64,000 nt of DNA, taken from positions 1,736,001 to 1,800,000 of the forward strand of contig JAJGBQ010000001.1 of NCBI GenBank assembly GCA_022457065.1, written 5' to 3'. The stretch comes from Curvularia sp. ZM96. Its lineage: Eukaryota > Ascomycota > Dothideomycetes > Pleosporales > Pleosporaceae. The first letter of the stretch is position 1; every line of letters starts with the position of its first letter. The translations under genes and the position numbers were made by a program. Below the pieces are notes generated by a model. It was not told the origin of the DNA and searched no databases. It saw only the letters and a list, made by a program, of their open reading frames with translations. Positions 21,449 through 32,985 of the stretch are shown in pieces.

Positions 21449-22937
21449 ATGCAACTATCCGACTTACCATTAGAGCTTTTCCGTGAAATTCTCGGCTGGG
21501 CAGTCGCAGTACGAGGAACCAAACGCGGCCTCCGGTTACGCCTTGTAAATAGTAAGTTTGACTCCACACACTGTCACCATAGTCTACTCAACACTTACTG
21601 TAGAGAAATTTGCAACCGAAGTCATTGCCATGCTTGCTCAATTCAAGCTTCTTGACACTGCTTTTACTTTTTCCCGGGATCGACCTCCACCCCCTATGGC
21701 GACAGCATATCTCGAGCGACGTATTTTGAATGAACGCCCTGGTGGAGCACCATACCTTCTTTGGATCCGCAGCGTTGCAAAACAATTGAGTCAAGAAACT
21801 GAAGACGAGAGAGACGAAAACGACTACATTAGACAGCTTTGCCCCATTGTTGTGGACAGTGACAGATGGAAATCGGGTCGTTGCTCTGTATATGAGAAGA
21901 CTGAACCGGTGCCTAAGCAATGGTGTAACAAGATCGAATGCGCGCACAGAGGGTTTTGTGACAATCACCTCTTTGACGATGATGTCTTCGCCGCTGCCCT
22001 TTACACACAAACCCTCCCAGTCGTCGCAAGATGGATCTCAAGCGGAAAACGTGGAAGGGAGCTGTTGATATCCAGTTATCTCTTTGGTGGTTCACTGCTA
22101 CACGCTTCCAAGCATGGTAACCAAGACGTTCTTGCGGCAATGTTGGACTTCAAGTTCGATGATGTGTATAACTTCCACCATACACGAACGTGGATCTTGA
22201 GAAGAGTCGCTGAAACTGGAAACATGGATCTAACACGGTTTATCTGGGACTTCGAGGCTGTGCGACATCCTTGGGTGTGTAAGAGAAAGGGAAGACCTAG
22301 CTATCTGCATGATAACGCAAGAGCAGTGGCAGAATTGAACACTCCAAGTAGGGAAATATTCGACTGGATTGTGGAAAAACGCAAAATCCACTGTCCCGAC
22401 AAAATCTTTGGTGAAAAGGAATTCACCCGTTTCCTCCATGAAAGTGCGAACATGGGATGGGTAGATATGACTGCCTGCTATCTCGCACTCGGAGCGCTTG
22501 TAGACGGGGAATATATGCCCAACTGTCGCTACCCTCGCGATCGACCACTTGTTGGAGCTGCTAAGAATGGGCACAAGGAGGTTGTCAAAGTGCTTCTAAA
22601 CCACGGTGCAGTTACTAGCCAGCCAGCCTTGGAGGCAGCAGTAACATACGGACATTTTGATATATTCTATCTTCTCCTAGAGCGCGGCGCAGAAACCGGA
22701 GGAGCATTGGCTGTGGCTGTCGCAAAAGGGTATAGAAGCATCGTTGATGCCCTGCTGGAGCGCGGCGGCCATACCAAAGAAGAGCTACAAAGTCTACTTC
22801 CGCGCGCCATTGAGATTGAGGACAAGGCAATATTCCACACTCTAGCAAAACACGTTGAAATCGACGACGCGACTCGCGCAGCGTGCGCAAAAGTGATAGA
22901 AGAGAACGGCTTGGAGTCTATGGCGGAGCTACTCTAG
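21449..22937 (+). CDS. F-box-like protein with ankyrin repeats
   Basis: Exons 21449..21551 and 21604..22937 encode 478 aa; the 52-bp intron (GTAAGT..TGTAG) keeps phase. The N-terminus, MQLSDLPLELFREILGWAV followed by RLRLVNKKFATEV, has the DLPxEL..I...LRLVNK pattern of fungal F-box domains, which dock substrates to Skp1 in SCF ubiquitin ligases. The C-terminal half holds at least three ankyrin-type repeats: PLVGAAKNGHKEVVKVLLNHGA, LEAAVTYGHFDIFYLLLERGA and LAVAVAKGYRSIVDALLERGG. The middle region carries Cys and Trp but no known domain. Such F-box/ankyrin proteins are large lineage-specific families in ascomycetes, with mostly unknown targets. Its place next to secreted and membrane orphan genes fits an accessory region. 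Confidence 0.78.
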
Positions 22938-23754
22938 ATATCAGGGTTAGCCATCGAGCAGAAAATAGAATAGAACACGGTAGAGTAAACAGTTGCATAG
23001 CCGCCAAAAACATCAAACATGACATCTGAATTTCCGGTTTTTGGTACCGAAAAGATGATAGTCACGACGATATCCGTAATTACACGTGAACGAAAAAGCA
23101 CGGAGCAAAGCGTCACACATGATGTTAGAAAAACAAGTTTATTGACATGTGTTGGATCGGGTGGAGTCTCAAAATCGATCGCGAGGAATCTGAAAATGCA
23201 ACATCTATGGGGAGCTAGTGTAGAGGGCCATGGAAAAACAGGCTTGAGATGGCTGCACGGTAAGGTAGTCATCACATGTCTGGGCAAAAGCAATGTTCAT
23301 GTGGGTTGCTTCCTGCTGCACGGTAACTGATGGGCAATATGACGTCATCTGCACACGTCTTCCCTCTATGGTAAGCTTGATGAATAGCACCCCGTATCTG
23401 TAGCAGCAATAACTGTATTTTGTTTTTCAATGTTGTTGCAAAAGGACTTTTGTATCGTGCGAGCAATTACTGAGAGCGCGAAGACATCACGTATGCACAT
23501 ACATCGAGCTGGAAAGATATCCAATTATCGGAATGCAATTCGTAGATTCGTCTATCGTAGACGCGTTACTTCGTGGTTTATCCCCCCATTTCTGCACCAG
23601 TATGCTTTTCATCTGGGTCCTTCCCTCCAAGTCGTTAAAAGTTATCAAAACTCCACCCTACGCCTTCCGCTCGGCATGAACTGTTTAATCCCGAGCCAAA
23701 TGAAAAGAAGAAAAAAAGATGTACGAGAATTAGAATCATCCACCATAGACCGCC
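22938..23754. other. Convergent intergenic region
   Basis: 817 bp between the F-box/ankyrin gene and the DnaJ gene. Frames of about 100 aa exist on both strands, without homology. A short hairpin-like CGTAGA..TCTATCG occurs near 23542-23562, of no clear meaning. Confidence 0.5.
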
Positions 23755-25108
23755 TTACAAGATTTCCTTCAGCTTCTCTTTCTGTGCGCTCGTCAAGCTT
23801 GTGGGGAACTTGATCTTCACGCCAACAATGAAATCTCCGCGTTCTGTTGGCTTCTTGGATTTGGGCATGCCCAGGTTCGGGTATCGTTCTGTCCAGTTGG
23901 GACCAGTAGGACCGCCACTGCCGACGCTGAGCTGTTTGCCGTCGATGGTCTGTACAGTTCTGCGCCAGCCGGTGAGGGCTTCTTTGAGATCGAGTTCGAT
24001 AACGTGCTTGATGTCATCGCCTTCGCGGGTGAACATTGCATGGGGTTTCTGATGACCTTGTTAGCATACCCGCTCGAAACATATGACGGGAAAAGACGAG
24101 TGACTTACCTCAGAAACAATGAAATGCAAATCCTGTGTTCCACCCTCGACCTGGTCACCAACGTCTGAAAACTTGATCTTGCTTCCCGGCTTCAATCCCT
24201 TCTTGATCGGGACCTCTAGGATCCGGTCTTGAGTACTCTGCTTGCCTGTACTCTGATCGTATGTCTTGCGCTTGATCTTGAGCTTCTTGGTAGTGCCATT
24301 ATACAGCTCTTCCAAGCTGACTGCCAGCGGTTTCTCGACGACTGTGACTTCGGGTTCTGGTGCGCGTCGGCCACCTCGGAATCTAGCACCTTTGCCGCCA
24401 GCGCCTCCGCCCATACCACCCATGCCGCCCATACCACCCATTCCACCAGGCATGCCGCCCATACCGAAGCCACCGAAATCGAAATCGTCACCGCCACCGC
24501 CGCCGGCAGTGTTACGCATGAATTCTCCAAAGATGTCGTCGGCGTTTGAGAAGTTGAAGCCATTTCCGCCGCCGCCTGTCGAGAAATGGAATGTTCGTGT
24601 GCCACCGGGCATGCCGCCAGACGATGCGAAAGGGAAACCGCCAGGGCCTCCTGCGCCTGCAAATGGATTGCCCCCAGGGCCTCCAGCGTCTTCTTGTGGT
24701 ACACCGCCCCGTAGCAGGAACTCGAGGCCATACTGATCGTATATTTTACGCTTCTCGGGGTCGGAAAGAATCTCGTAAGCCTGTGAGCATTCTGAAAATA
24801 TTATTAGCAAACTTGAAAAAATGCAGTGAGGTGCGGGTAAGTGATATACGTACCTTTGAACTTCTCCGAGGCTTGTGGGTTGTCCTTGTTCTTGTCGGGA
24901 TGCCATTTCAGCGCCGCTTTGCGATATGCTTTCTTGATCTCATCTTGCGTCGCTGATTCGGATATGCCTATTGAGATATGTTAGCAAAAGCCCCTCGTGT
25001 CTATCCTCTGCCCTTGACCAGCCCTCCCAGTTCGTTCCCGTGTGGCGGTGGAGGGGCAGGTCTAGCATACGTACCTAATGCGTCGTAGAGCTTAGTCTCT
25101 TTGACCAT
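23755..25108 (-). CDS. SIS1: Type II DnaJ (Hsp40) co-chaperone, SIS1/DNAJB class
   Basis: Four exons, 25108..25075, 24967..24854, 24791..24109 and 24048..23755, give 374 aa with all phases consistent. It stimulates Hsp70 ATPase and delivers unfolded clients, in the cytosol and nucleus; S. cerevisiae Sis1 is essential and binds polysomes. The J domain starts at residue 1 with MVKETKLYDALGISESA and has the HPD motif at residues 34-36 (KWHPDKNKDN). A Gly/Phe-rich region follows (GGNPFAGAGGPGGFPF) and then a Gly/Met run of GGM units. There is no Cys-rich zinc region, which makes it type II. The two C-terminal client-binding domains contain VSLEELYNGTTKKLKIKRK and end at KEKLKEIL. The 104-bp first intron is the longest. 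Confidence 0.93.
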
Positions 25109-26512
25109 ATTGGCAGGCAATAATCAATAAAGAAGGTATCTTTTGTATGCGCGATTAGTTTCTTGGTATGAGGTTCTTTGTGGTTACGAGGTTACTGTCG
25201 CTTTTATCGCTCAAGAGCTTCGAGCGTCTCTCCACCTGTCAATCGGCGCTAGTGGTGACGTCGGGCCCTGTTGCGCAACTCGGAACCTCAAAGAGAAGCT
25301 TCGAGAAGCTTCAACTGAACAACAATACCATATCTCACCCACAACTGATACAAATCACCATTGCTAGACACGATACACTTGAACAGATAACTAAAGTCCC
25401 AACAATATGAATTGTAACGACTAGGTCGACATCTCGGTCATGGAATTATCCTATTTCCTGCACCCGACTACTGTGCCTCGGAGAATTCACACCACTCACT
25501 CCGCTTTACCCTCCACGCTCAGCCTGGTTTCTTAAAATAATCAATCAGAATACCTCCCGAGGAACGCGATACGAATGATATTTATCACACGGTCACGACA
25601 ATTACTATACTCGTGGTATGCCCAACGCCCCACTATGACTAGTTCTGCACAGTTGGAAATCCGACGACAACAGTCAAACACCACACGTCGCTTTCGGGTA
25701 TACGTAAAAACCAATCATGTCGGGAAAGAAAAGCGATTTGAGATTCCATGGCTATCGCAATGTTGATGACGATGCTGTGGCTTCGTCCAAGCTTCTGAAC
25801 CAATCCCCTCGGTAAGATTCGTAGCATGACCCCTGCAGTCTCCACTGCGCATGGATTGGACTGGCAGCTTCGCTCCAAGAGCTGGAACTGCTTGACCCTT
25901 GGACGTTGGATATGCACCGACCTCGTCATTTGCCCGTCTCGTAACTCAATATCCTCTGAGTGATGAAGAAGCCGGTTTTAAGCAATCACGACGGCGATCC
26001 GGGATAGCCAAAATAGAATTTCCGACGGAGACAACAACCACATATTGGTATAGCGATATCCATATAAAATACCACCATGGTCAAGATCTGAGAACAATCA
26101 GACAGTAAAGGTGCTTTTCGATTAGTATCGCATAGTCTGTGCAGCACTGGCCAGCTTGGACCATCAACACGGATGACGTAGAACAGTCTAGGGAGCATCA
26201 CCAACCAAGACCTAGCAGGAATCGCGCATGAGTTAAAACACTGGATTGAACATATCTAGCAGTGAGCGGTTCGCACTTCAATACATAGTCGACCACCCCT
26301 GTCGCAGAAGCTTCGACGCGCCAAACGCCTGAATGCCCAATTTCCCTAACGCCATTTTCCGTATGCTACATTCAAGAAGCTGGTATCCAAGGATAGAGTA
26401 GTAGTATCAGTAGCTATGACATGTATACGATTTTCGTGTACCGCGCTCGTACAAACAACCGCGACGGAGCGCTAGCTGTTATTCGGACGTCCATGGGTCA
26501 CGTATAGATCGT
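25109..26512. other. Gene-free region upstream of DnaJ gene
   Basis: About 1.4 kb with no supported gene. It includes the DnaJ promoter and the CBF5 3' flank. Several frames of 60-96 aa on both strands lack domain signs or splice logic. Confidence 0.5.
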
Positions 26513-28167
26513 TTAGTCGGAGTCGCTGTCATCGCCGCCCTTGCTCTTCCTCTTTTCCTTCTTTGCGGCCTTCTTCGCAGCCTTCTCTTCCTTCTTCTTG
26601 CGCTTACGTTCCGCCTTGTCCTCGTCGACTTCCTCTTCGGCGTCACCTCGGCTCTTGCGCTTCTTGCTCTTCTTCTCTTCGTCAACAGCAGCGTTGGTCT
26701 CGGCCTCGGCCTCGGCTTCTTCAGTTGAGCTGAGTCCAGTCGGTGGGACTGGGGGAGCAGCAAGAACCTCAGAAGTGGATGTAGTTTGAGCCAGAGGTGC
26801 GGAAGCACCGTCAACGTCGGTCCTGTTGAAGTCCTTGTACTCCGAGTTCCACTTGGCAGGAGTCTTATCGTTGGGACGACCGAATTTCTGAGTTCGTTAG
26901 CTAAAATCTCGAGGCCAAGATAGTGGTGTCTTACGTCAAGAGTGCCTGCTTCCTTCATCTTCTTCTTCTCGGTGGCGACTGGGCCCATTCCCCACCTCCT
27001 GGGGTACAGGTCGCGCTCCATGATAACACGCTTGATCTTAGCAACAACGCCGTGGTCGCAAGTAGACATCTCGACGGCCGACATTTGCGCGTAGGCAAGG
27101 GCGATAGCCTCACCCTTGGTAGTCATGAGAACAATCTCCTCGTGGATCTCAATGCCCTTCTCAAATCGCAACAGACCAGGCAACATGAGCTTAGCGCCAT
27201 AGCAGATGGCGTTGACGGAGCTGTCTTTAACAACGACACGCTTGTAGCTCATCAAGAGACTCTCCAGAGGAGAGATAACCTTGCGGAGGTAGGCCTCGTC
27301 GCGGTTGTTGTCGTACAACCACTGGGCGTCAAGAACGTCGTGTAGAGTGACAAGATCCTTAGTCTCGTCCATGGCTCCACTCCTCACACGGCGCAGCTCC
27401 TGCATGTGAGCACCAACACCAAGCAAAAGACCCAGGTGCACGCAGAGAGTACGGATGTAGGTTCCCGCCTCGCAGCTGACCCAGAACACACCGAGCTGCC
27501 TCTCGTTATCAAACTCGTAGAGCTTGCTCTCGTGGATGGTTCGGATACGGAGTTGACGCTTGACGGCCGAGATGAGCGGAGGCCGCTGGAACAAAGCTCC
27601 GGTGAGCGTCTCAAGAGCGCGCGCAAACTGCGCCTCGCCTCCAGGCAGCTTGTCGTGCAGGCGGATGACGCACACATACTCTTTTCCAGCTCCCTGCTGG
27701 GACTTAACCAGACGGGTGGCGCGGTCGATGCAGACAATGAGACAACCGGTGACCTTGGGATCAAGAGTACCACTGTGACCAGTCTTTTCAACCCTTTATA
27801 GAGTGTCAGCTAAAGTACATGCGACAAGCTATTAGAGTTTTTTCCTACCTCAGCATGCGCTTGATCCAGGACACGACTTCGTGAGACGACGGGTTGGAAG
27901 GCTTGTCGAGGTTGATGACACCAGAGCTAATGTACGACTTGAGGTCTCGCGAAAGCGGCGTACATCCATTGGGGATAGGAGTGTAGTGCGATGTGCGAAC
28001 AAGCACTGTATGCGCATTAGCAGAGCAAACTGGAGCTAGATGGGGAGCTGCAGCATACAGTCGCTGTAGTTTTTGAGCAGCAGAGGCCATTCGCTCGTGT
28101 CGATGGCAGGCGCAGCCGCCTCGGGCTTGATCACATACGCGTCGGGATCGGTCTGCACGAGAGCCAT
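26513..28167 (-). CDS. CBF5: H/ACA snoRNP pseudouridine synthase Cbf5/dyskerin
   Basis: Exons 28167..28059, 28005..27849, 27793..26935 and 26887..26513 encode 499 aa. Cbf5 is the catalytic subunit of box H/ACA snoRNPs, which convert selected uridines in rRNA to pseudouridine in the nucleolus. The N-terminus holds the dyskerin-like domain (RDLKSYISSGVINLDKPSNPSSHEV). The catalytic loop GHSGTLDPKVTGCL contains the nucleophile, Asp100. EAGTYIRTLCVHLGL and GAHMQELRRVRSG are further TruB-family motifs. The PUA domain runs through EEIVLMTTKGEAIALAYAQM. The tail is a Lys/Glu-rich KKE/D-type nucleolar segment ending in GDDSDSD. The last intron (47 bp) is decisive: reading through it gives an Arg-rich frame instead of the KKE tail. 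Intron 2 uses an AAG acceptor. Confidence 0.95.
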
Positions 28168-28627
28168 GGCGATTGTGGTGTTGGGTGGTGGTGTTGCAAT
28201 TGGCAATGCTCTGATCTCGAACTTTTTCGCGTGGATTTTCGCGGAGGCCAAGCTACTTGACGCACGAGCCACATGCCGGAGTTATGTCGGGCCGCCGCGG
28301 AGAAGCCTTCATTTTCTCGCCCTTAGCCCTCTGCGAACAAGCGTTCCAGTGGGAACGGTTTGGACGCCGAACCAATTACTTGTGCGCATTACGAGATTGT
28401 TGGATTCGAAAGAGCCAGGAAGCTTCATTTCTTATAACAAGCCGCAACTATCTGAAAATCGCTGTGCTATCAGTCAGAGCCTACATACAGGAATATTCGA
28501 ACTCAGAAGATATTAATGATCTAGTGTCACCAATCATCCGACATTGAGAAGTGAATATTTCATATAACTATCTGAAATTAAAGAAACTCCCTACTCGCTA
28601 AATTGAAGACACTACAATAACCAATCT
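28168..28627. other. Intergenic region between CBF5 and TenA-like gene
   Basis: 460 bp upstream of CBF5; the gene on the other side ends here. Nothing specific was recognised beyond presumed promoter and 3' UTR sequence. Confidence 0.5.
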
Positions 28628-29620
28628 CTAAGTCATCACTCCCCCGTGCCCGCTGCTTCGCATTCCTGCAATGTCACCTGCTCGATGCTCACTCAAAACC
28701 TCATCACCTCCAGTGCCGCGCATAGTGGTTGCATCCATCTTGCCGTCTTTGCCTCTTTGGACACCAGGCTCAATCAAACTACCCTCAGCACCAGGAATGT
28801 CTGGCCAGAAAGCCTCCTCAGCATCCAGTAGAGCCCTCCATATCGGGTCCGCTCTGCTCTTCACCTCTGTCCACCTCTTGTCATCGCGACCTACTGCAAT
28901 GCTTACACCTTCATTGATGATACGTTCAAGCTGCTCGACGAACATCATAAAGGCGCGGTTTGACCAATTAGGAATGAACTCTCTACGCATAGCGCCTCCG
29001 TCCATGTCATTGTCGTAACTTCGAGGTGATGCACGGGTATCTTGACGGCGGGCCCATGACCAAGCTTCATAGTAGACCTTTTCGGTCGACCATAGTAGAA
29101 CGGCGCCCTCTAGCCAGGGAATAAAGGAGTGTGGTTGTTGAGATGCGACGCTGTTGAAGAGGGCCTCGTAGCGACGTAGACCCTCCGATTTGATATTTTC
29201 TGGCAAAGGCGAGGGAGCAAAGTCAATCTTGTAGATTTCGGCGACTTCCTGGAAGAAAGCAATCTCTCGCTCTCCGTTCTGAATGCCAGCCTCAAGCCAT
29301 GCTATCAAACGTGTCTCAATGTCAGGCTCAGCGTCTGATGTGCTTGTCGATTTGTAGGTACTTCGGATTAAATTGAGGGTGTTTTTGAGTGTAGAGAGAT
29401 AGCCTTCAATGTATTGTCTGTCGTTTGCCAGCCATTGTGCTATCAGAGGCTTAGGAAGAGTGCCCTTGGCTGCACGTTCTAGGAACGGGTGCCTTGTGAC
29501 ACGGAGCAATTGTTGGTGGTTGATGGCGAGGAGGTGTGTTGTAAGTGCCCATGGGACGTCGGTGAGGTCGATGTCGCCTTTGCTGTGGGCGACGGCGGTT
29601 CCGGGGTGGTGCGTAGGCAT
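28628..29620 (-). CDS. TenA/thiaminase-2-like (heme-oxygenase fold) protein
   Basis: Single exon, 330 aa. The ATG at 29620 is used since the upstream in-frame extension begins only with TTG. TenA-type proteins hydrolyse thiamin or its breakdown products to salvage the pyrimidine, and related fungal proteins of this all-helical fold have unknown substrates. Seen here: an N-terminal TTHLLAINHQQLLRVTRHPFLERAAKGTLPK and IAQWLANDRQYIEGY, matching the typical start of the fold where the F.W...D.Y pattern lines the pocket, and later AVLLWSTEKVYYEAWSWA and FIPNWSNRAFMMFVEQLERIIN. The last ~60 residues (TMRGTGGDEVL onwards) are polar and look disordered. Family assignment is fairly secure, activity is not. 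A TATA-like run sits about 95 bp upstream. Confidence 0.82.
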   Translation of the reverse strand: MPTHHPGTAVAHSKGDIDLTDVPWALTTHLLAINHQQLLRVTRHPFLERAAKGTLPKPLIAQWLANDRQYIEGYLSTLKNTLNLIRSTYKSTSTSDAEPDIETRLIAWLEAGIQNGEREIAFFQEVAEIYKIDFAPSPLPENIKSEGLRRYEALFNSVASQQPHSFIPWLEGAVLLWSTEKVYYEAWSWARRQDTRASPRSYDNDMDGGAMRREFIPNWSNRAFMMFVEQLERIINEGVSIAVGRDDKRWTEVKSRADPIWRALLDAEEAFWPDIPGAEGSLIEPGVQRGKDGKMDATTMRGTGGDEVLSEHRAGDIAGMRSSGHGGVMT

Positions 29621-29713
29621 GGTAAATATCGTTCGCAAAGTATTTCTGAAATTTGTATGGAGCGATGTATGTATTCGATGAGGTACATTGTAGACAGTGG
29701 AGCAAAGCAGGGT

Positions 29714-29724
29714 CTATATATAAT
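29714..29724 (-). promoter_or_regulatory. Putative TATA box of the TenA-like gene
   Basis: The minus strand reads ATTATATATAG about 95-105 bp before the ATG at 29620. Sequence and spacing fit a TATA element. Confidence 0.45.
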
Positions 29725-30961
29725 GCTAGGAGTATATTTGCCAAGCGATGTGATGTCTCCGAGGAACTCTAAGTGCGTGTGGATATTCCGCGTATGATGT
29801 GCATCGCAGCGCAGCCAAGAGATGTGATGGTATTGCAATGGTGGTATGACGTGCGTCCAAGGCCTTCGGGTGCTGGGCTAGTCTGGGTAGTGGAAAATGG
29901 CGAATAATGAAAGTCCAGAACAATCTTTAGGAACTTGGCGTCTAATGCTGCAGCGGAGCACTTGGCGATATGAGACTGTGAGTGACCTAAATCACTTGTT
30001 CAACTCAAGGACGTGGCGGAACTGTGGCTGGGCGCTTGGCGACGTCGTCATTTCGCCACCTCACCAATCCCCGGAGAGGATCGCTCGCTTCTTCTTTGTA
30101 CATTGACCACCCCACCACAGAGCCACATGTCATGGTCCTAGAAGGAGATGTTGGCCATGATGCTTGTTTTCTTCGTATTCGAATGGTCAATCTTGCCTTT
30201 TGAAAGGCTTATCGAGTTTTAAGACCCCGCTCGTGCCTAACGACCCTCGTCCTAGAACATTCTACCTCGATTGTTTCACATAACTTCATGTAGCTTGCAA
30301 GTATGACGTTTGACTCATTCATAGATGGAGAGCATGCCAGAATTTCAAACAGAACCAGCACGAACCAACTCTCTTGAGCTTGCATTTATCAAGAGAAACT
30401 GAAGTCGTGAATACACCAAACGACTAGTTTCTATTTCCTCTGTTAACGACCAGGGGGTTCTAGCCATTCGTGGGCGATATCAAGAAGTGATTCAACAGAA
30501 GGAACCGACCCAATATATACTATGTTCTTTAGGCAGTCTGCGGCCCCTAAAATCCAACTGATCTCCAAACCATACAACTAGGTCATGAATCTCCTTACGT
30601 ACTTGACTAATACATATGCATCTTTCAAGCAATAATCGATTATATATCAAGCTCGCTCCTACTTCCAGAACGCCTATCTCTCTGATTCATATTCTTTAAA
30701 CTCCCACTTCTATCATCGATGAGACGAATACTACCTCACAATCTGCAGCCCGTGAACCAAAATGACACATTGTGAGCAATAGTAGATCCGCTGCTTCTTA
30801 TCTTAACAGCTCATCTTGGGAGAGACAGCTACCTTCCGGTTTAGGGGCTATCCGAGAGATCCGCCAAAGATATAAGGCGTTGAGAATATCCCGAAGAGAT
30901 ACCTTACTCAATTATTTTTTTCCTTTAAATAATACAATCCCACTGTTTCCGAAGCAATCCT
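29725..30961. other. Gene-free region
   Basis: About 1.2 kb upstream of the TenA-like gene with no supported feature. I looked here for the missing N-terminal part of the adjoining dehydrogenase remnant and did not find a nucleotide-binding Gly motif. Confidence 0.5.
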
Positions 30962-31551
30962 CGCAACCATGTCTTCCCGCCCGTGACACCACCCTGGGCA
31001 GCAACTTCACAGCAACTACATACAACAAACCCACCAGCGTCATAGACCCTCAGCATACGGCTCCACTCACCCCGGGCCTCAGCATCCTCATCGTGAGCGC
31101 CTCCCGCGTATAGGTGCCGACATCACGTTCGCTTACGCCCAAGTTTGCGCAGGCGCGCTTGGTCGAGTTTTTTACGGAGCAGTATAAGAGCGAGGGGTTG
31201 TTGGCGGTTGCGGTGCACCCTGAGGCTGTAAATACGGATATGGCGGATAGGTTGGCGCCTGAGAGCCGTAGAGAATGTGAGTATTGTCGGTCCCTATGCA
31301 TCGAACAAGGAATATCTGGGATGATATTTTTTTATGACTAGTTTCTTTCTGCAGATCTTACGGACGACGTCACGCTCTGTGGCACTTTTTGCGTATGGTT
31401 AAGTCGCGAGAAGCGCATGTGACTCAATGGACGACTAGTGTGTGCGACATGGGATGTCGACGAACAAATAGAAAAGAAAGACGAGGTCGAAGAACAGGAT
31501 CTGCTCAAGTTTGGTTTTAGGGTCGGCAACTCCCAAAGTCACACAGCGTAA
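30962..31551 (+). pseudogene. Decayed short-chain dehydrogenase/reductase (SDR) remnant
   Basis: SDRs are NAD(P)-dependent oxidoreductases. This is the C-terminal part of one, no longer intact. A coding-like block at about 31126-31276 reads PKFAQARLVEFF..GLLAVAVHPEAVNTDMADRL, the helix after the catalytic YxxxK and the HPG-like strand of SDRs (here HPE). A normal intron follows (31277-31354, GTGAGT..CTGCAG) and the next exon reads LTDDVTLCGTFCVWLSREKR. In-frame stops occur at 31111-31113 (TAG) and 31420-31422 (TGA). The second sits where related enzymes have Trp in a WLxGR motif, and coding similarity continues past it (NGRLVCATWDVDE) to a natural TAA at 31549. The catalytic Tyr is not recognisable and the Rossmann half is missing. 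The left edge is approximate. Confidence 0.72.
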
Positions 31552-31759
31552 AACTTCACAGATGTAAACTGGGTGTTTCAGAATTCGAGTCAAGGGTAGT
31601 TGACAACAAGAAAAAAAACATGTTCTTACGAAGCCTCGTCAAGTCATGGCTCTGTTCTTTAACCCCAAGCAATGCCGCAAACCGGATCATTTCCAACGCC
31701 CCTAAGAAGATTATCACACATGCTGCACTGTAAAACCAGGCCTCCCCTTTCATTTCCTC

Positions 31760-32693
31760 TTAAACGGTTCCCGCAATACTCAAGTCCCGAATCTCCTGTA
31801 GCACCTCTTCCACGCGTGCGTCCAGCTCACCCTGAGCATACTGGTCTCTTGTGTTTGCATCAAGATACTGCTGCACCTGTGCCATTCTCGAGTAGGCCTC
31901 TGCGCAGAATCTCAACTGAATCTTGACTAAAGCCTCAAAACTAGGGTCCAGATAGGGTACTCGCAGATCAATGAGCTGGGGCAGTTCGGTCGTCAGGGTG
32001 TCGTTGAGTTGATCGTAGGCGGCCTTAGCGAGTTGCTCGTCCTTTTCAGCGCGCGGGAGCTTGGTGACGTCCTTGTCTGGCTTGTCCGTCAACTTCCTGA
32101 CTTGGGCGCGCATGCGGTCGTAGTCCATCTGCTTGTGTTCGCGCTTGGTGATGCAAGCGTTGATGTCGGGGAAGTAAGAGCAGAATCGCTGAATGGGGTC
32201 GAGTACTGTTGTTCGGTAGGGGCCGTCAAGGGCTTTGATTGTCTCAGCGTCGAGGTCGGTAACGGCTTGCTTGTAGGAACGCGACACGCCGTCTTTGGTG
32301 CCGGCGTCTCCGTAGAAGGCGTCGATAGTTTCGGCAATGCGCATCTGTGAGGCCGTCATGGCGCGGAGCGAGTCGAGGTATCCCTTTGCTTCCTTTTGCA
32401 GCTTGTTTGCAGCTGTTTCCATGGTCCGGTAGCGGCTGTCATGTTGTCGTTAGTGGGGATGCTCGGGACTGGATGCCTGGAGGGGGGGGGAGAAAAGGGA
32501 TGCGGAAGTGGGCGGGCTGAGGGCGCATACCGCTGCTCGGTCTCGAAATCGCGGTCATTTGTGCGTTCGACCTGGCCCGTCTTCATCAACACCTGGGTGG
32601 TTGCGCGATTGACGCCCTTCTTGAACCCTGCATCTGGTAAGCCGCCATGGTCCCGAGCAAGCGTGGTTGGACTGCAATACCTGTCCAAGACAT
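31760..32693 (-). CDS. RVS161: BAR-domain protein Hob1/Rvs161 (amphiphysin-like)
   Basis: Exons 32693..32681, 32627..32531 and 32435..31760 encode 261 aa. Rvs161/Hob1 is an N-BAR protein that forms a crescent heterodimer with Rvs167/Hob3-type partners, binds curved membrane and acts in endocytosis and actin patch function. The protein starts MSWTGFKKGVNRATTQVLMKTG, the amphipathic N-terminal helix of the family, and continues RTNDRDFETEQRRYRTMETAANKLQKEAKGYLDSLRAM. It is helical throughout, with no SH3 domain, which separates it from Rvs167. The 13-nt first exon and two introns (53 and 95 bp) mean a single-frame view gives a false N-terminus; all junctions keep phase. A run of C residues lies in intron 2. 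The gene is divergent from the mitochondrial TrpRS gene with a 292-bp gap. Confidence 0.93.
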
Positions 32694-32985
32694 GATGAGG
32701 GTGGTAGTAAGTACTGCTTTCCGGGGATGTGATGTGGGGATATGGGTTGAGTCGGCGTGTGGCTGGTGTTGTCGGGATATTCAAGCAGCGCGGAGGGAAG
32801 TATGTAGTCGGGCAGAGGTGGATGCAGTGTTGATGTGGTTGGCGGGCTGAGTGGTTGTGAGCGGGCGGCAGTGCCACAATGACGAAAGCTACACCACTCT
32901 CACCCTGGCCGCGCTTCCCTGCGTGGCTGAGCAGCCCAGCCCGGCGCCCGGCCTTGGGCTCCGATCTGTGTGAAGCACGACGCCA
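32694..32985. other. 292-bp bidirectional promoter of RVS161 and MSW1
   Basis: Short divergent gap between two conserved housekeeping genes, so their core promoters must overlap or abut. No TATA element is obvious. Confidence 0.6.

Noticed and set aside
26479..26934. Arg-rich C-terminus of CBF5 from reading through the last intron
   Set aside because: Removing the 47-bp GTAAGA..CTCAG intron gives the KKE/D tail typical of Cbf5, so the unspliced end is not the protein.
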